DNA of 64,000 nucleotides from Malurus cyaneus samueli (GCA_009741485.1 CM019214.1:26674081-26738080); one strand, 5' to 3'; positions 25,780 to 39,330 are shown, numbered from the stretch's first letter. Numbers and translations: made by a program. The notes: generated by a model not told the origin, from the letters alone.

Positions 25780-26320
25780 CATTTAGATTGACTGCTTTGC
25801 AAATGAAGCCAGCTAGAGGGTCTGATGCCTTCTGTTTGCCCTTCAACATGGAAGGCCAGCAGCAGTTGGTGTAATATTTTGTTTTGCCCTGAGCTGGTTT
25901 TGTTTGTGACACAAATGTGGAGGAGTGCTATTAAGGGTGAGCGTTCTGGCATGACACGGCTCATCAAAACATTTTCACACTCTGCAGGCTATAAATCTAT
26001 TGTTGTTCCTGAGTTTTGCAAATGATTGCTGTGCGAAGTGAAGAATGTCTGCATCATTTTACTTGACATGTAAACTATGCTATGGGTTCCAAACCTGTCA
26101 TTGTAGCGCTGACATCCACCCTTGACACTGCTTGTACAAATGGCAGGTCTCGCAAGGAGGAAAATATTTTTTTCTGGAAAGCAGAGCAATTTGGCATTAT
26201 AGGAGGCAAGTCTTTGTAGGGCTCTTTGGCAGTCATTAAGCTATGGCTGCCAGCTAGATGTGTTTCCCATGTAAATAAAACTCTTCACAGTGGACTTCTT
26301 CCCTCCTGGAGGTGGTGTGT
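25780..26320. other. Possible conserved noncoding element
   Basis: About 540 bp of balanced composition with no simple repeats and no transposon similarity I recognise. It has mixed motif-like words (GCAAATGATTGCTG, TTTGTGACACAAATG, GGCTGCCAGCTAGATG) and a TATAAAT-containing stretch. ORFs on both strands are short and overlapping, so it does not look coding. Conservation is inferred only from appearance. Confidence 0.2.
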
Positions 26321-29300
26321 TTAAATACAAATGAATGCAGATAGTGATCACATTTCTTTACAATGGAGAAGGAGAAGCTCATGAAAGTTGATGGAGAGGA
26401 GAACTGGCTTTCAAGAATTTTGAAGTTTCAGGCAAACTTTAGAAAAGCATAAAATTTGGCTGGTTTTGTTCCTCTTTGAATAGAGTTTTGGGGTAAAAAT
26501 TTAATTTTTCTGATCAGAGTATTTAGAAATTAACAAGCACTTGTACACAAAGCCAACCTAAAATCTGGACGAATTTTGTACTTATTGTAAACACCAGCAC
26601 ATGCCATGATTCCATTCCTTAGGAAGGGACTCTACTGAAAATTAATGGTTTTCATGTAGACTATAACAAAGAGAACACTGTACCTTAAATAATTTTTGAA
26701 GCACTGCATAATTCCAGGGATACCAAGCATTCTCCACTCACTGATTTCAAAACCTCGAGGCATTAGACCCCAAGTATTTTTAAATGGATCCTAAGCTATA
26801 AAAAATCTCCTGCTTTTTTCTAATGGAACTCCAACTCACTTATAAACCAATTTAGTGCCAAGATATCAAAATCTGAAGGATTTCCTGTAAGATTTTTGAT
26901 CCAAAATGGAAAGAAATGTGTTTTCTGTCATCTGTACCGAGATTTGAATGGCAGTTCTCATAGCCTTGACCATGGAAACTGTTAGAAAATGTGATTTCTG
27001 TAATTCCAATACCTTTAACTCTGTCTAAAGGCACACCAAGCGTGTTAATAGTAAGCACATCAGCACTGACTCTGCACTAAAGACTATTTTACTCTAATTA
27101 TATAATGACACTGGGGTAGAAAATAGGCCAGATAATAAGGAAAATTTTGAATCTTGCCCACCAACACACATCCAGCTCCCAGAATGTGAAATCTTTGTCC
27201 CTGATATGGTTTAAAAGACAAGCTGTCCCACATAGCTCTTTTCATTTTGTTCTTAAATAGAAGTATTGAGTAGCTTAGCTATATGTGAAATTGCCTTTCA
27301 ATTTTGAGTTAAGACCATCTTTCATTAGAGATGTTACTGAGACTGCCATGCATGAGAAATACCTTGATTTTTCCACGGGCGGTGCCTGTTGTTTGAGTCT
27401 TTCTGGGTGACTTGGATAACAGGCAAGGTCACCAGCAATCCTAAATCTCAAACTCCTTTGCAAATGTTCAAGTACTTCCTCAGTTTCTTGCAAAGCATGC
27501 TTTTCATCATGCTTTCACACCACAAAGTCAAAATGGAAAAGTTTTGAAAAGCAGAAAAACGTTTTTCATCTTCAAAAACTCAGAAGGCTCTTTTTATGTA
27601 ACTCCAAAATCCCACTGGACTCCTGCAGCCACAGAGGGTCTGCTTAGGTCAGACCTGAAGGGACTGTGCCTGGCTGACAAAGCCAAGCAATAGTTATGAA
27701 TACAAACAAATTATTTTACTATATTACTTCTTTAATCCGTTTATTTGTGTGCAGTTATGCGCATTGGATGTTAGTTATCTGTGCTGAGGCTAAATCCCAG
27801 CATCTCCTCTCTGTTTCCCAGCTTATAACTTCCCCAAATGATTTTCTATTTGACCTAATTTTTCACACGTGTCAATCCAAGGATACGTAGAAAGAAGGAA
27901 GAAAATTACTTTAAAAATCCCCAAGCTTTGAGTTTTTCTGCATTCAATAAATTGTTAAGGGATGTTTACGATTCATTCTCTGCTTCTAATTTATGCACTA
28001 TTTATTCTTTATTCCTCTTTAATAAAGAAATTTCCAAGCAATATTCTGGGTATGACCAAAGCACAAAATACAGTTCTTGATTCAAAAGCCTTCCAGTCAA
28101 CAAAAGTTTATATAATATTCATCATATTGCATTCATGTTCTCTCCAGAAAGGAATGTAGCCTATTGACAGAGTAATTTTAAGTTATCCAAAGGAAGTAGG
28201 AGGAAAGAGTCAAGATCAAATTATTTTCTTCACTATCAGATAAACATATCTCTCAGGAATTTTAATCTTGTTTATGAAGAAATCCAGTGTGAAGGACGGA
28301 AGCTTTAATTTTAAAATAACACATACGGAGCTCAAACTGAATATAACCAAAGAAATAATAATATTTAAAAAATTACAACCAACGAAAAGAACCCCTCTCC
28401 TTCTACACAGGGAAGAGAATGAAACAATATTTCAAAGATTTCTGAAACAGGAAAGACTCCCCCTCTCCTTCTTACCACCATTTCTTTTTCCCTTTACCCT
28501 CACATTTGTCACTTGCTAAAAATGCCAAATCTTCATTCAGGATGTACAAAAGGTATATTTAAAACTGTATTCATCCTGAATAGATGTTCAACTTCACTTC
28601 TGTAAGTCAAAAAAGTAACCTTTTAGTGTTGTGCAACACTCTGAAAGTTAGCTGGTCAAAACAAACCTGTTTCACTGCATTTTTGAGTCTGCCTTCTATT
28701 CCTGTGTGAAATACTGTAAACTAATATTTTTCTGGGACATTCACACACTGAACTTTTCATTCTTACAATGCTAGAAGCAGAAAACTATTGTAATTTGGCT
28801 CAGAATATAAGATTTATAAAGAAATTTGTATGTACCTTTTTGGACTTGTAAGTGAATAGGCCTTTGGATCTCTAAATTTCAATGGCATATGATCATTTAC
28901 ACTTGCTGGAGATGTGACCTTTGACTTTTGATTTCCAACAGGATGCACTAAATAGTATCATATTTCTGTCTTACTGAAAGCAATAATGATAAATCTTTAG
29001 TGACTTTAATACATTTTATAATGAGATGTAAAATTCCACAGTTCTCTCTAGAAAGGTGGGAAACAGGTTAATGGAATTGGAAGGTAAAGAAGTGAACAGT
29101 GGATTTGATAGTTGCACAAACAATGTGCAAATTCATTTAATACCATATTAAATAAATTATGGCTTTTATTATAGCTTTTATGAAACTCAGATTCTGAGCA
29201 CGAACCACTTCCTACCAGTAATGAAGATTCTGTAAATCCCAGAACTGCTGAAGAAGATGTTCAGTATGCTTTTTTTCACTGATTTATTGCTTCTGCTCTG

Positions 29301-30949
29301 GAAAATATTACTTGGAAAAGCCAGTCTCTAGACACGTTGGAAACACAAGGATATTGGAAGGGAGGCAGAGGAGTGGGTCAGCATTACGTGCTCCCAACGT
29401 GCGAGAGTTTAATCACGCTCTGAGCTTTCACCTCTCCTAACTGCAAGCAGATGCCTCTTGAGCAGCTCTGCTTTGAGAAGGGCCTTTGGTGCTACAGCAG
29501 CAGCAACAGGGTCAGTCATCAACACCAAAACAGAAGTGACAAAAATTCAGTCATGGAGAAAAGAGAAGATCCCCTGCAGAGGAGGTGGAGGAAAAAGGAG
29601 CTGATATTTGGAATTAACTCTGTATAATTTGCTTCTGAAGAATTTTTTTTTTTTGCCACCTCTGTATAATTATCTCTAGCTTTATCTCCAGCAGCTCTGT
29701 TATAAATTGTTACACTTTCTAAAACTAATTTTAATAGAATACTACCTTGGTACTGTCATAATCCAGCTAGAATTCAGTCAAGTTTTCCATTGTAAGGATC
29801 TCTTTTCAGATGTCTAAACTAGAAATTAGTGGGGACAAAAAACTTTCTGGGGCATAAAGGGATAAAATTCAGCTTGCAAAATCTTCAGTCCCAGAGAGCC
29901 TACTTTTTCTGAACTATCTCTTACAAGCAAAGAGAGAAAAAAATAATTTGAAGACTACATATACAGTAAATGTTTTATTCCACCGCCTCAGCTGTGTTGA
30001 CTCCTCCTGTCAAGCAAAACCAATAGGTTTTGATATGATCAATAAGCATAATTATTCGGCATATAAAGCATTTTAATGTATTCTGGGTTTAGGTTTTTTT
30101 GAGGTAATGGAATTTGGGTTTCTCAGAGAGCTGGACTGGGATCTGATCCAACATATGCAGATTCATTAGCCATGATTTTGTATCCCAAGGTAACTCTTTG
30201 GAAGAAAACAAATACATCTGGATTTCACATATATTGTAATGGAAAGCTGCAAAAGGAAATGCTAAAGTAACTATTTCATTGCTAGTGCATTAGACCCAAA
30301 ACCCAGCCAAAGTCAAATATACTTCAGGAATTTAGGTAGAAAACAGGTTACCACAATATATTACAGTGAAAAGCTTATTATTCTTTAAAATAATGCTACA
30401 TATCATGAGATGATGAGAACCATATAGACTTCTCCAGGTTCATAAGTTGCATATCTTTTCTTTTAAAATAGTTTGAAATTTTGTCTTCTTTTTTTTTTCC
30501 CCCACCACAGAACCTGAGAAGAAACAAATGGAGTAAAAAATGCTTATTTTTTTTTCAGAATTGTTTTGCTCAAAGTTGAAAGTCAAAGTCTACAACTAAC
30601 AAAACAGTTATTGTGATGTCTATGGGAAAGGCAATGAAATTGTGCAGGCACATATTAAATACAAGCTTTTCAGTGAATGCATGATTATCAAAATCTTTAA
30701 TTTATTTTTCTTTTCTGAGCTGAGCTCAGATAAAAAAATAAATATGTCTCTTTCTCTGTAGTGCCATTTTGTAAATGTGTGGCCTCTAAAGTCTGTCTCC
30801 AAGGCATGCAGTTTGAAGTAATTTTCCTTTAAATTAGCAGCAGTTAAATAGCCTTTTAATTCTTAATGGGGAAATATAATCACTATTTCACTGCATAGTA
30901 TTTATTGGCACACAGCTTTGATAGTCCAAGTCTTCAGCTGCCTCAGAGC

Positions 30950-31312
30950 ATGTGTAAGGTATCCAGATTTTAACTTGGAGGAACTCTATCCAATGCAGAG
31001 TCCAGCAATAACAGCTGCTCCCCAGGTGTGATAGGAGAGGAGCCTGCCCAGAGTGAGCTGTCTCACTGCCACCTGTGCCTCCAGGATTGATTTGGGCTTT
31101 GCAGAGGAGGTGCCTTTCCAGGATTTGGCAAAACCAATGCCCAGGCTCCCCAGGCTTAGCAGAAAATGGCCCATAGTCCCTAGACATTTACACATGTCAG
31201 CGAGTGAGATCCACGAGGTCTGAAGGCATACACTCTTGTATATTGGATCTTTTCCCTCCAAACAGGCAAAATAACCCAATTCCTCACCTTTCCCTGGCCA
31301 CTGTTTTGTCAC
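30950..31312 (-). other. GC-richer block with a 108-codon ORF, unidentified
   Basis: The minus strand is open from 31312 to 30986. The predicted peptide contains a hydrophobic, glycine-spaced segment (FLLSLGSLGIGFAKSWKG), then a second hydrophobic stretch near its C-terminus (TWGAAVIAGLCIG). That could suggest a decayed membrane-protein exon or retrocopy. I do not recognise a family, there is no clear splice-site pair, and a second minus frame is also open over 30888-31187, as expected by chance in GC-richer DNA. Confidence 0.2.
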
Positions 31313-33437
31313 GTAGGTGCATGGATGAAAAAGCAGTACTCTTAGGCAAACACAAAATTACAGTCTCATTATAAAATTGGAAACAGCTTAGAAAAAAAGT
31401 ATAGCTTTTCTTTAGAGGAGTTAGAATTATTTATGAAATTCCATTTTTGGGTCTGTACCTTTCATTTACAATATTTAAGAAATGCCTCAGCTGTTATAAA
31501 TGCAGAAACATCTCCCAGGGCAACATCCCCTTTCTGCTCAACACACTTTTGATTTCTAGATCAAAAGTTCAAAAGCTATCTTTGGGAGGTGGAGATCAAG
31601 TGCCACTCCTTCACACTGCAAATTGGTAAGATATTGATAATTGGATAAATGATTGCACATTTATCTGACCTACCCTCTCCACTTTTCCCGTAACACATCA
31701 TCTGTAACTGTGGCTGATGCCACCTCTGCATCTCTTTCTACATCAGGTGTCCATCAGCATCAGAGATCAGCCAAGGTGGCAGTTGTATTTTGTTCTCGCT
31801 TTACAGGAGTAGAAGTAAGTGTGGGCATTCTTTTATCCCATCTGTAATTGTGCTTGCATTAATCTTCACTGTATTAATTGTCATAATGCATTAATATTCA
31901 TCATTGTAACATTAATAATTATTTTATTAAATGTCACCCTCCTTTAAGTTATTGTTTATCTGAGTTGCACATACTTCACTAATCATCACAGATACAGCAT
32001 TCACAGGGTACACTTAAAGAAGAATAATGATTCCTCTCATTCATCTTATGTTTTAATTTCACTGGCATGAGACAGTGCTAAAGGCACATAAAACAGCAGG
32101 GGAAGACAAACTCTATCATTTCTCAAAATTACAGCATTTGTCTTTTGAGTATAATTTTTCCTCAGCCACAAGAGATTACTAATTTGCTCCAACACTGCAA
32201 TGAGCAATTGTTGCCTTCTTTAGGTAGCACATACTGTCCATCTACAGTAATTTCTCTGCACGCAGGGAAGCTTCCTCTTGTTTGGCTTGAGGCCAAGTCT
32301 CACTCTCCAGGCCAAGGAACAGGCCTTTAGAGCTCATTTTTTCTCAGCAATAACTCTTCTCCAACAGCAACACTACTTTCCAAAGTGAGAAAACTGACAG
32401 TGAAGAGAGACCAATTTCTACAAGGAAATCAATTAGTTGTTCTCTGTATGCTTCCTGGAATAAGATTCCATCTTTTTACTTTGCTTTGGAGACTCAAAAG
32501 AAAGAGTAAAAATGGTGCTAATAATGTTCTGTGCCTAAAAGGACATTAAAAATTGTTGAGCTGATTTTAAATCTGTGGGTGTGCATATGAATCTAAAATT
32601 GGCTGAGCATTTTTAGAGATATCAGCCCCATTTTTTTTTTCTAAACAGTTAAGCACATTGGTAAAACTAAAAGTGCAAGCTGCACAAATATTTTGTTTGT
32701 TCGCTTCAGCAAAGGACAATCTACAATCAGCTCCTGTAGATATTTCTGGTAGCAGCTGTCAGTAGGTCTCATGGCAGAAAAACATCCTTCTGTTATTTAA
32801 TGCTGCAGAAACAGAACAATGCACACAGATAAATCTTTCCCTTTAAGTTTTAGTAACTTCTTCCTTCAGTGGCACATATTCAGACATATGATACAGCGAC
32901 AGTATTCATAATTATTTTTTTCCTTTCTGAAATTTTAGTAGACCTGAATACAAATCTAAAATATATGGCATAATAATAATACACCAGCAAACTTTGAACA
33001 AGAGAATTGAAAGAACTTGCTAGGTCCTAGAGTCTGATTCTCTGCCTTTACAGGCATATATGTCATATGATTATTTTTAAAAATAAATAAAATCATGAAA
33101 ATATCTGTTTGAATTAGTCATAAGTCTCATTATTTCATGAAAGTTGTTCTAGAAGTTACCCTCCTAAAGCCATCTTTTAACTGTTTGGTTCTGGGACATC
33201 ACTCTCTTTACATCAGGAATTCTTTTTCTATGTTTACCTACCCAATATGTAAATAGAAGGATTTATGAGTGATGCCACTCTTTGTTTCATTACCTTCACT
33301 ACAGTGCTAGAAATTCAGATGATGTAGTAATAAATCCACTTCTTCAAATATAATAAATATTCTTCAAATAATATTCTTCAAATATAATTTTCTGCCAATC
33401 TGTAGATGGAAAGAGAAAAGATCTGCTCATGATTACT

Positions 33438-33856
33438 GCTCATGGTGCCTCATGCAGCTCAGCTCTGAAGGCACTGAAATCGAATGTCTTTGTCCTACAA
33501 TTGATCTTCAGAGTGCTCAGCAGGATGATCCTAAACTCCCCAGTGTTGTGATTGCTCTGTTCGAGGGTAACATTGGTGGTTTTGTTGTCAAGTCTTCTCG
33601 GTTCATGAGCAGTAAATTGGGCAATACATTGTTCCTTGTCAGTACCTTCAGCATCTGCAGCAGGAGCATTCCTCAGGGTGTTCCAAGGATCTGATGGATG
33701 GATGGATTGATGGATGACTCGTGTGCCGCCGCGTTGTTTTCCCAACAAGTGTGTGGGTGATTGAAATCCCCCACGAGCACCGGGTTCTCTCAGCCCAAGG
33801 TTCCCTTGAGGAACCAGTATAAGGTTTTTTCAGCCTCATCATCCCGATCATGAACA
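33438..33856 (-). mobile_element. CR1 LINE ORF2 endonuclease-region fragment, broken
   Basis: Unlike the other copies this one comes from coding sequence. On the minus strand near 33770 it encodes VLVGDFNHPHTCWENN. GDFN is the conserved motif of the APE-type endonuclease domain of CR1 ORF2. Downstream, segments resembling the region between endonuclease and reverse transcriptase follow (for example NREDLTTK and KTFDFSAFRAEL), but they lie in different frames with stops between. A GATG/GGAT tetranucleotide expansion at about 33690-33716 interrupts it. It is a dead fragment, cut at both ends, with no promoter or 3' tail. Confidence 0.85.
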
Positions 33857-36800
33857 AAAATATTTTAATTTAAACCTTCAACAACATTTTACCTATTTGC
33901 ATATGTTACTCAGATATAAGTACATGCAATTCTAAATGAATATTAAAATTAACTTTCTCCACTTCCATTTTGTTCAGATCTCTTACAGGGAAACCAAAAA
34001 GAGTGTCTTGTGTAACTTGTGTTTTTCTCTAGTTGCACAGGGATTCTGATTATGTCTGTAAGAAATAACTTACTGTAAAGTTGAGATGTCTTTGGAGTTA
34101 CTTGTCATTTTACATGTACATTTTTAAAGAGTTTAATGGAAACTCTGGTGTCGAAATAATGAATTACAGAAATTTAAATTTAAAAACCCTAGAGAACTGC
34201 ATAGAAACACTATCCATAAGTTCAATAATGAATTTGAACTGTTTCTCTACTTATTTAATAACAGAGACTGTTTTAATTCTCCATATGTAATCAATCTTAA
34301 TTATGTAATCTACCTTGATTATCGTAACTTTTTTTTTTTTTAACAACAACATGAAACTGATTAGGACAATGGGTTTCCTTCTAAGAAGTAAATTATAGAT
34401 GAATTTAAACAGCTGTCATTCAAATATCCTTTTTCCCTCTAAAGGATCACAAGACTATTTACAAATACTATATATGCAGGAAATACTTCATCATTGATAC
34501 ATATCCTTCCTGGAGGGAGGGCAGGAGCATCATAAAGCTTGTTAAGACTTGAAGCAATCACAACAGAGCCTTTGTTCAGAGGGAAAAAACTCTAATCTAC
34601 CAACAGCAATATGTTTGCCAACCAAGTTTTTGTTGGCAGCTTTGAGAACCCTGACCCAAAGGCTGGGCATGCCTGTGCCAGACACACACCACCCACCCCA
34701 TCCAGGTCAGCCCTGAAAAACCCTGCCCATCCAACAATCCCACACCACTGAACTTGAGTCAGTTTTGACCCAGAGGCTGTGAGTTTCAGCAGAGATTTAC
34801 AACTGGCTAAACTGAGCCCCACCAGAGCCCAGCAGTGACCCAAGAAAAGCATTGGCTTCCAAGATGGGTGAGCAGCAGCCTGAGCACACCAGGGACAAGC
34901 TGGAGTTCATCAAGCCCCACCTAAGCATACCTGCCGTAAGTTTTGGCCTGAAATTGGATAGCTCAGCATTTTGCTTGTTTTTTTGATATTTCTGAACTAA
35001 TATATTAAGAGGCTTGCATTTTACAGTATCCTTGTTTGCAATAGCATTACAAAAAGCGATTCTGTAAATGACAGAATTGACAGACTAAGATTGCAATCCT
35101 TAACATTTTTTTTTCCACATAGCCCCTATCCACTAAGTGAACTCATGAGATGTTGTAAGCATGTTGTAGTTCTGAAATCATAAAATTGGGCATTGATTGA
35201 GAAATGCCTCCTGTCCTGCATATTAAAGGATATAGGGTTTTGCTACTTGCAAGCACTACATTCTCCTGTATTGTAGTCATCAGTAGAACAAGTCATGGTT
35301 TTATGCTTTCAATAGATATATCTACTCTTCTGAAGTAGTTCTCCCTGCACTTTTCTGTACACCAGGCATCATTTTGTGTGATGGAGTTAGTGAATCTGGC
35401 ATGCACAAACTGGATTTCTTTCAAGTGTGATTAAACTTAAAGATAAACTGAAGGACCACACCCTGTGTATTCCAACAGTTACAGCTTTCAGTGTCTGGGA
35501 GCAGTCTGAAGATAGTTTGAAGTTAAAAAAAAAAACAAAAACAAAACCAAACAATCCTCAGGTAAGTTGTGAGGTTATAACACCAAGTACCTCATGCTGC
35601 AGATCCAGAAGATGGAGCATGCATTGGTCCCTGATCTTTGCTGGGATAGACAGTCACTATACAACCTTATAAAAGATGGGGGTTTGGCCAAATTTTGCCC
35701 TTTACTTTAAGGATCCAAAGATACTTTTCACAGAGAAGTGGATAGCATGATATATTTAGAATTCATATTTCCACACAGGATAATGCAGATTGCAAGATGT
35801 TGCTCTTGTAAAACCGCCTTATACAGTGGTGTATTCCACTGCATTGCCATCTCACATGACTGTTTTAAAGAACACAATCATTACTTTATCTCCCATTTGG
35901 GGTTCCTTATCTTTTATCTCTTTCAGTATTTCTCATAGTATTTCTGGAGTTATGAACAATAAACTATCAAGCAACTAGTATGTTACTTTCATCAGTAAGG
36001 AGTCTTGCAAAATTTGGTCGATAACTTCCTGAAGAATGTGAGATGAATGTTTTGTAAGCCTTTTGGCACTGCAGACTAGCTGAGCTGAGGGTTTAGAGTG
36101 ACATAATACATTTTTCCATGTAAATGCAAGGAAGGAAAAAAACACAAAGGACTCTAAGTTTGATTCATATTGTCACAAAGTCTGGTAAGTGCATTAGCTA
36201 AGGCCAGTGATTAATTCAGCACTCACGTAAATGAAAAGTTCTGTCAGTGTAATTTTTAGCCTTAGTCCAAGTATAACTTCATCATCTGCTGTTGGTAACT
36301 TGTCATTTCCTAATTTTGGTTGTTTCTCATCCTTATGCTCATGAACATATTAAATATTCTGCATTATCACAATAATGTGTCTTTTAACGCAAATGCCCCA
36401 GTGTTTTCATAATAATAGCAGAACACTTTCCAGTGGCCATGTACTTCCCTTTCGCATATGATCTCATGATTAAATTATTCCTGACTTGTTGCCATATATA
36501 GCCCTAGGTCATATATGTATTTTTCTTAGCAGGTGAACATAAATCCTATTGTATGTAGAGAAGTTAAATATGCCTAACATGGAGGAAAATACATCCCTTG
36601 GTAGGATGGAGGCAAGAAAAAGAAGTGGTCCTCAATTACTGCCCCCTGTCCCCTGCCTCCCATTTATCTTAGCTCTTTTCATATAATTATATGTGACAGA
36701 GAAATTAAGTACAACTTATTGCACCAACATTAGGAGAAACAAAATAAGGGTCACCATTTTAATGATACTTAAAAACAAGACCTCAAAGAAAGAAAGCCGG

Positions 36801-38814
36801 TGTCACAGAACATGCAACAGGAGCCTTTCCTGGTCTAACTTTCTTGAAAGCAGGGAAAAGACATTACACCCAGATAAGGTGATTCTCATAAAGCACAGAG
36901 GCCTCATCATTCATTTGTCCACACCAATTTGACTGAAACACTGAACATCATCTCCCTCCACCATGTGTCCACTGCCAGTCTCCATGAATCCTTGCAGAAT
37001 GCAGCTATGCTTGTCAGGCTGTAAAGACCTGCTCCTCTGCAGGAATTCTTGGGAGGGAAAAGGAAAAACAAAAACAAAACAACACAAGGATCTGAGAGCT
37101 GCAGCTCAATGTTGTTAATAAACAGCAAAGCACCTGGAAAAAACATTGGCTGGAATAGAGAAACCTCATGTCTGTGCAGGAGCATTATTTTCCCACCAAG
37201 CTTTATTTCAGGACAATATTTAAATCATTCACACCATTTAGATTATTTCCCAGCCAACTAAACAACTGAGATTTCTGTGTTTTCGCTTCATAGTATTGTT
37301 GCTGTGATAGAAACCTCTGCTTCTAAAAGTAGAAGAATCAGCTTATGCAAATATTCCTGTTGTAAACAGCATGACAAAGAAACTGGAGGCTTGTTTTGAA
37401 ACTGTGTAAAGCTTGCTTTGCCACATTAGCACCAACTTAAGGTGCAAAAGTTCCTGACCTCTGACAACTGAACTGTTCATGCAGTCATGTGCCTGAAAAG
37501 AATCAGACAGTAAAATCTGCAAGAATTACATTTCAGGATTCTTTGGGGTCTGCAATAATAACCCACCAGATACTTGCAGTCATGTGGAATGGCTCAGCCA
37601 TGTCAGACAGACCATAATGGCTCACTGGCATCAGTCTGTGTTTCTGCTTGTGGGCTCAGATTTGCCTAAGGAATATACTGCATGAAACTCTGGTTAGAGG
37701 AGTCAGAGCCTGGAGGGAAGCCAGGGAATTATTTTATCCACAGAAAGTTAGATTCCTAAGTAAAGTCACAAATCTGGGCAAATATGGATTAGTATAAGAA
37801 CTGGATTAGCATAAGAAATATGGAGTCCCTTTGTACAACGTCTTTACACCAGCACAATACATAAAGCTCTAACTGTGCTTACATTTTATATCTGCAGATG
37901 GCTGAAAGGCAGAAAGGTTATGTCAATTTCTCTATTTACACACATAAGTCTAGTACTTACACTGAAAATAAATGGAGGATTTAGACTTATAAAGCCTGAA
38001 AAAAACTGCATTCCACAAAAAGATCTTATTAAGAAAGTTCTAGGCCCAGAGAATTTGGTTATTCAGCAGAACTGACTGTGTCTTGTAAAAACTAAGAGCT
38101 GCTCTTTATAAAGTCAGTAGGTCCTGTTCTTGAGCAGCCCTTACAGCTACAACCAAAATAATTTTTAAAAGGTAAAGAATGTAACAGAAATTATAGTTCA
38201 TATAAAGTCACACATTACAGATATAGGAGACCCTTCAAAAAATTAATTTTTTTCTATGCTAGATTATTAAAATTCATATATTAATATAAAAGAGAGAGCA
38301 GGAAAGAAATGAGAAATTTGTTTGTAACCCAGACTTCAGATATTTTCTCTAATCTGCAAAATCAATCAAGGGGAAGGAGTAGATTTTATGAATGGAGAAC
38401 AAAATATACACTGTTTTAATAGTGAACATTTTGTATCAGCATGAGAAATATGGCCTAATTGTTTTTTCATATGCTCAGGAACTTGACTGAAAAAAGTACA
38501 GTAAGTTGGAAGAACTAAATAAGGACTGTTTCAGAAAAGCATAAGTAGTTTTAAATTGCTCCCTGGCTAGACAACACCTTACTTGTTATTTAGGCATTAT
38601 TATAAACTTGCCAAGGACAAATGGTCCAAGAAGGTTGTTCCTACTTTAAGGCCAGTTTGGCTTTTCTCCTATACTGCACCAATGAGTTTTCTTTTATAAT
38701 GAAAAAATCCTGCAAAGCAGCTTAAAAACACTGGATCCTGGTGTGTGCTTCAACCCAGACTGTCTTGCCTACACTGAACTGCTCAAACCTGTGGATGTCA
38801 GCCTTTTCAGAGAC
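33857..38814. other. Interval without a confident gene
   Basis: AT-rich with T-runs (for example near 34330) and an A-rich stretch near 35526-35550. 34620-34950 is GC-richer and carries a candidate exon, listed separately. A 17-bp word (TGGATTAGYATAAGAA) is tandemly repeated near 37790-37820. No other feature recognised. Confidence 0.55.
34865..34936 (+). other. Candidate first coding exon (unproven)
   Basis: In a locally GC-rich block an ATG at 34865 has a favourable context (AAGATGG, purine at -3 and G at +4). It opens 24 codons starting MGEQQPEHTRDKLEFIKPHL. The frame meets a consensus splice donor, GTAAGT, at 34937-34942. Many codons end in G or C, unlike the surrounding DNA. Against it: I do not recognise the peptide, no promoter elements or downstream exon can be identified, and short ATG-to-GTAAGT arrangements occur by chance. 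It could equally be part of an unrecognised repeat. Confidence 0.2.
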
Positions 38815-39330
38815 TCACAGAGTTGTATGTCAATAGGAACCATTACATCATCTAATCTGACCTGCAAGGTACCAAAAGACTTTAGGTTTCAGCCACTTAT
38901 TTCAGTTTTAAGCCAGAAAGGCATCCAAGAGTGAGCTGAACAAGAGAGAAGCCTACAGAAGTCTCCTTTAGTAGTTTGTTCCAATCTGACATCGAAATGG
39001 TGACTTATTTCCTGTTCGTGGTTTTCTATCTGGATTCTGCTGACAGCCACTGGTATTTATTCTTTCAGCATTAATTTGTGACTCCGATATTCATTATCCT
39101 CTCCCTTTGCCCAAGAAATCTGCATACTTGTGAGGAGTCCCCTCTCAGGACATTTTTTAACCAAGGCTTTCTAAGCAACCCACTGCATATTGTATTCTGT
39201 GATCCTAAAAGTGTTTCTCTGTGACTCTCGTGTTTCTCACAGCCCTCTGAAAAAGTATCAGCAGAACAGCTTTCTAGCCCTCTGCTGCTCTTTCCTTCTG
39301 TGTATAAACTCAATGATTACACAATCCTTT
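38815..39330 (-). mobile_element. Ancient L3/CR1-like LINE remnant
   Basis: Strongly decayed words in the right order match the reverse complement of the old amniote CR1/L3 3' region: AACCATTACATCATCTAATC, AGAAAGGCATCCAAGAG, TAGTAGTTTGTTCCAATC, GACTTATTTCCTG and GAGGAGTCCCCTCTCAGG. The divergence suggests insertion long before the other CR1 copies here. The end beyond about 39250 is uncertain. No coding potential remains. Confidence 0.6.

Larger units (their letters stand above)
25541..33437. other. Long interval without a recognisable gene
   Basis: Nearly 8 kb with no transposon I can name and only short ORFs. Two parts stand out and are listed separately: a possible conserved element at 25.7-26.3 kb and a GC-richer block open on the minus strand at 30.95-31.31 kb. 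A short ATTCTTCAAATAT-type repetition lies near 33340-33390. Confidence 0.55.
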
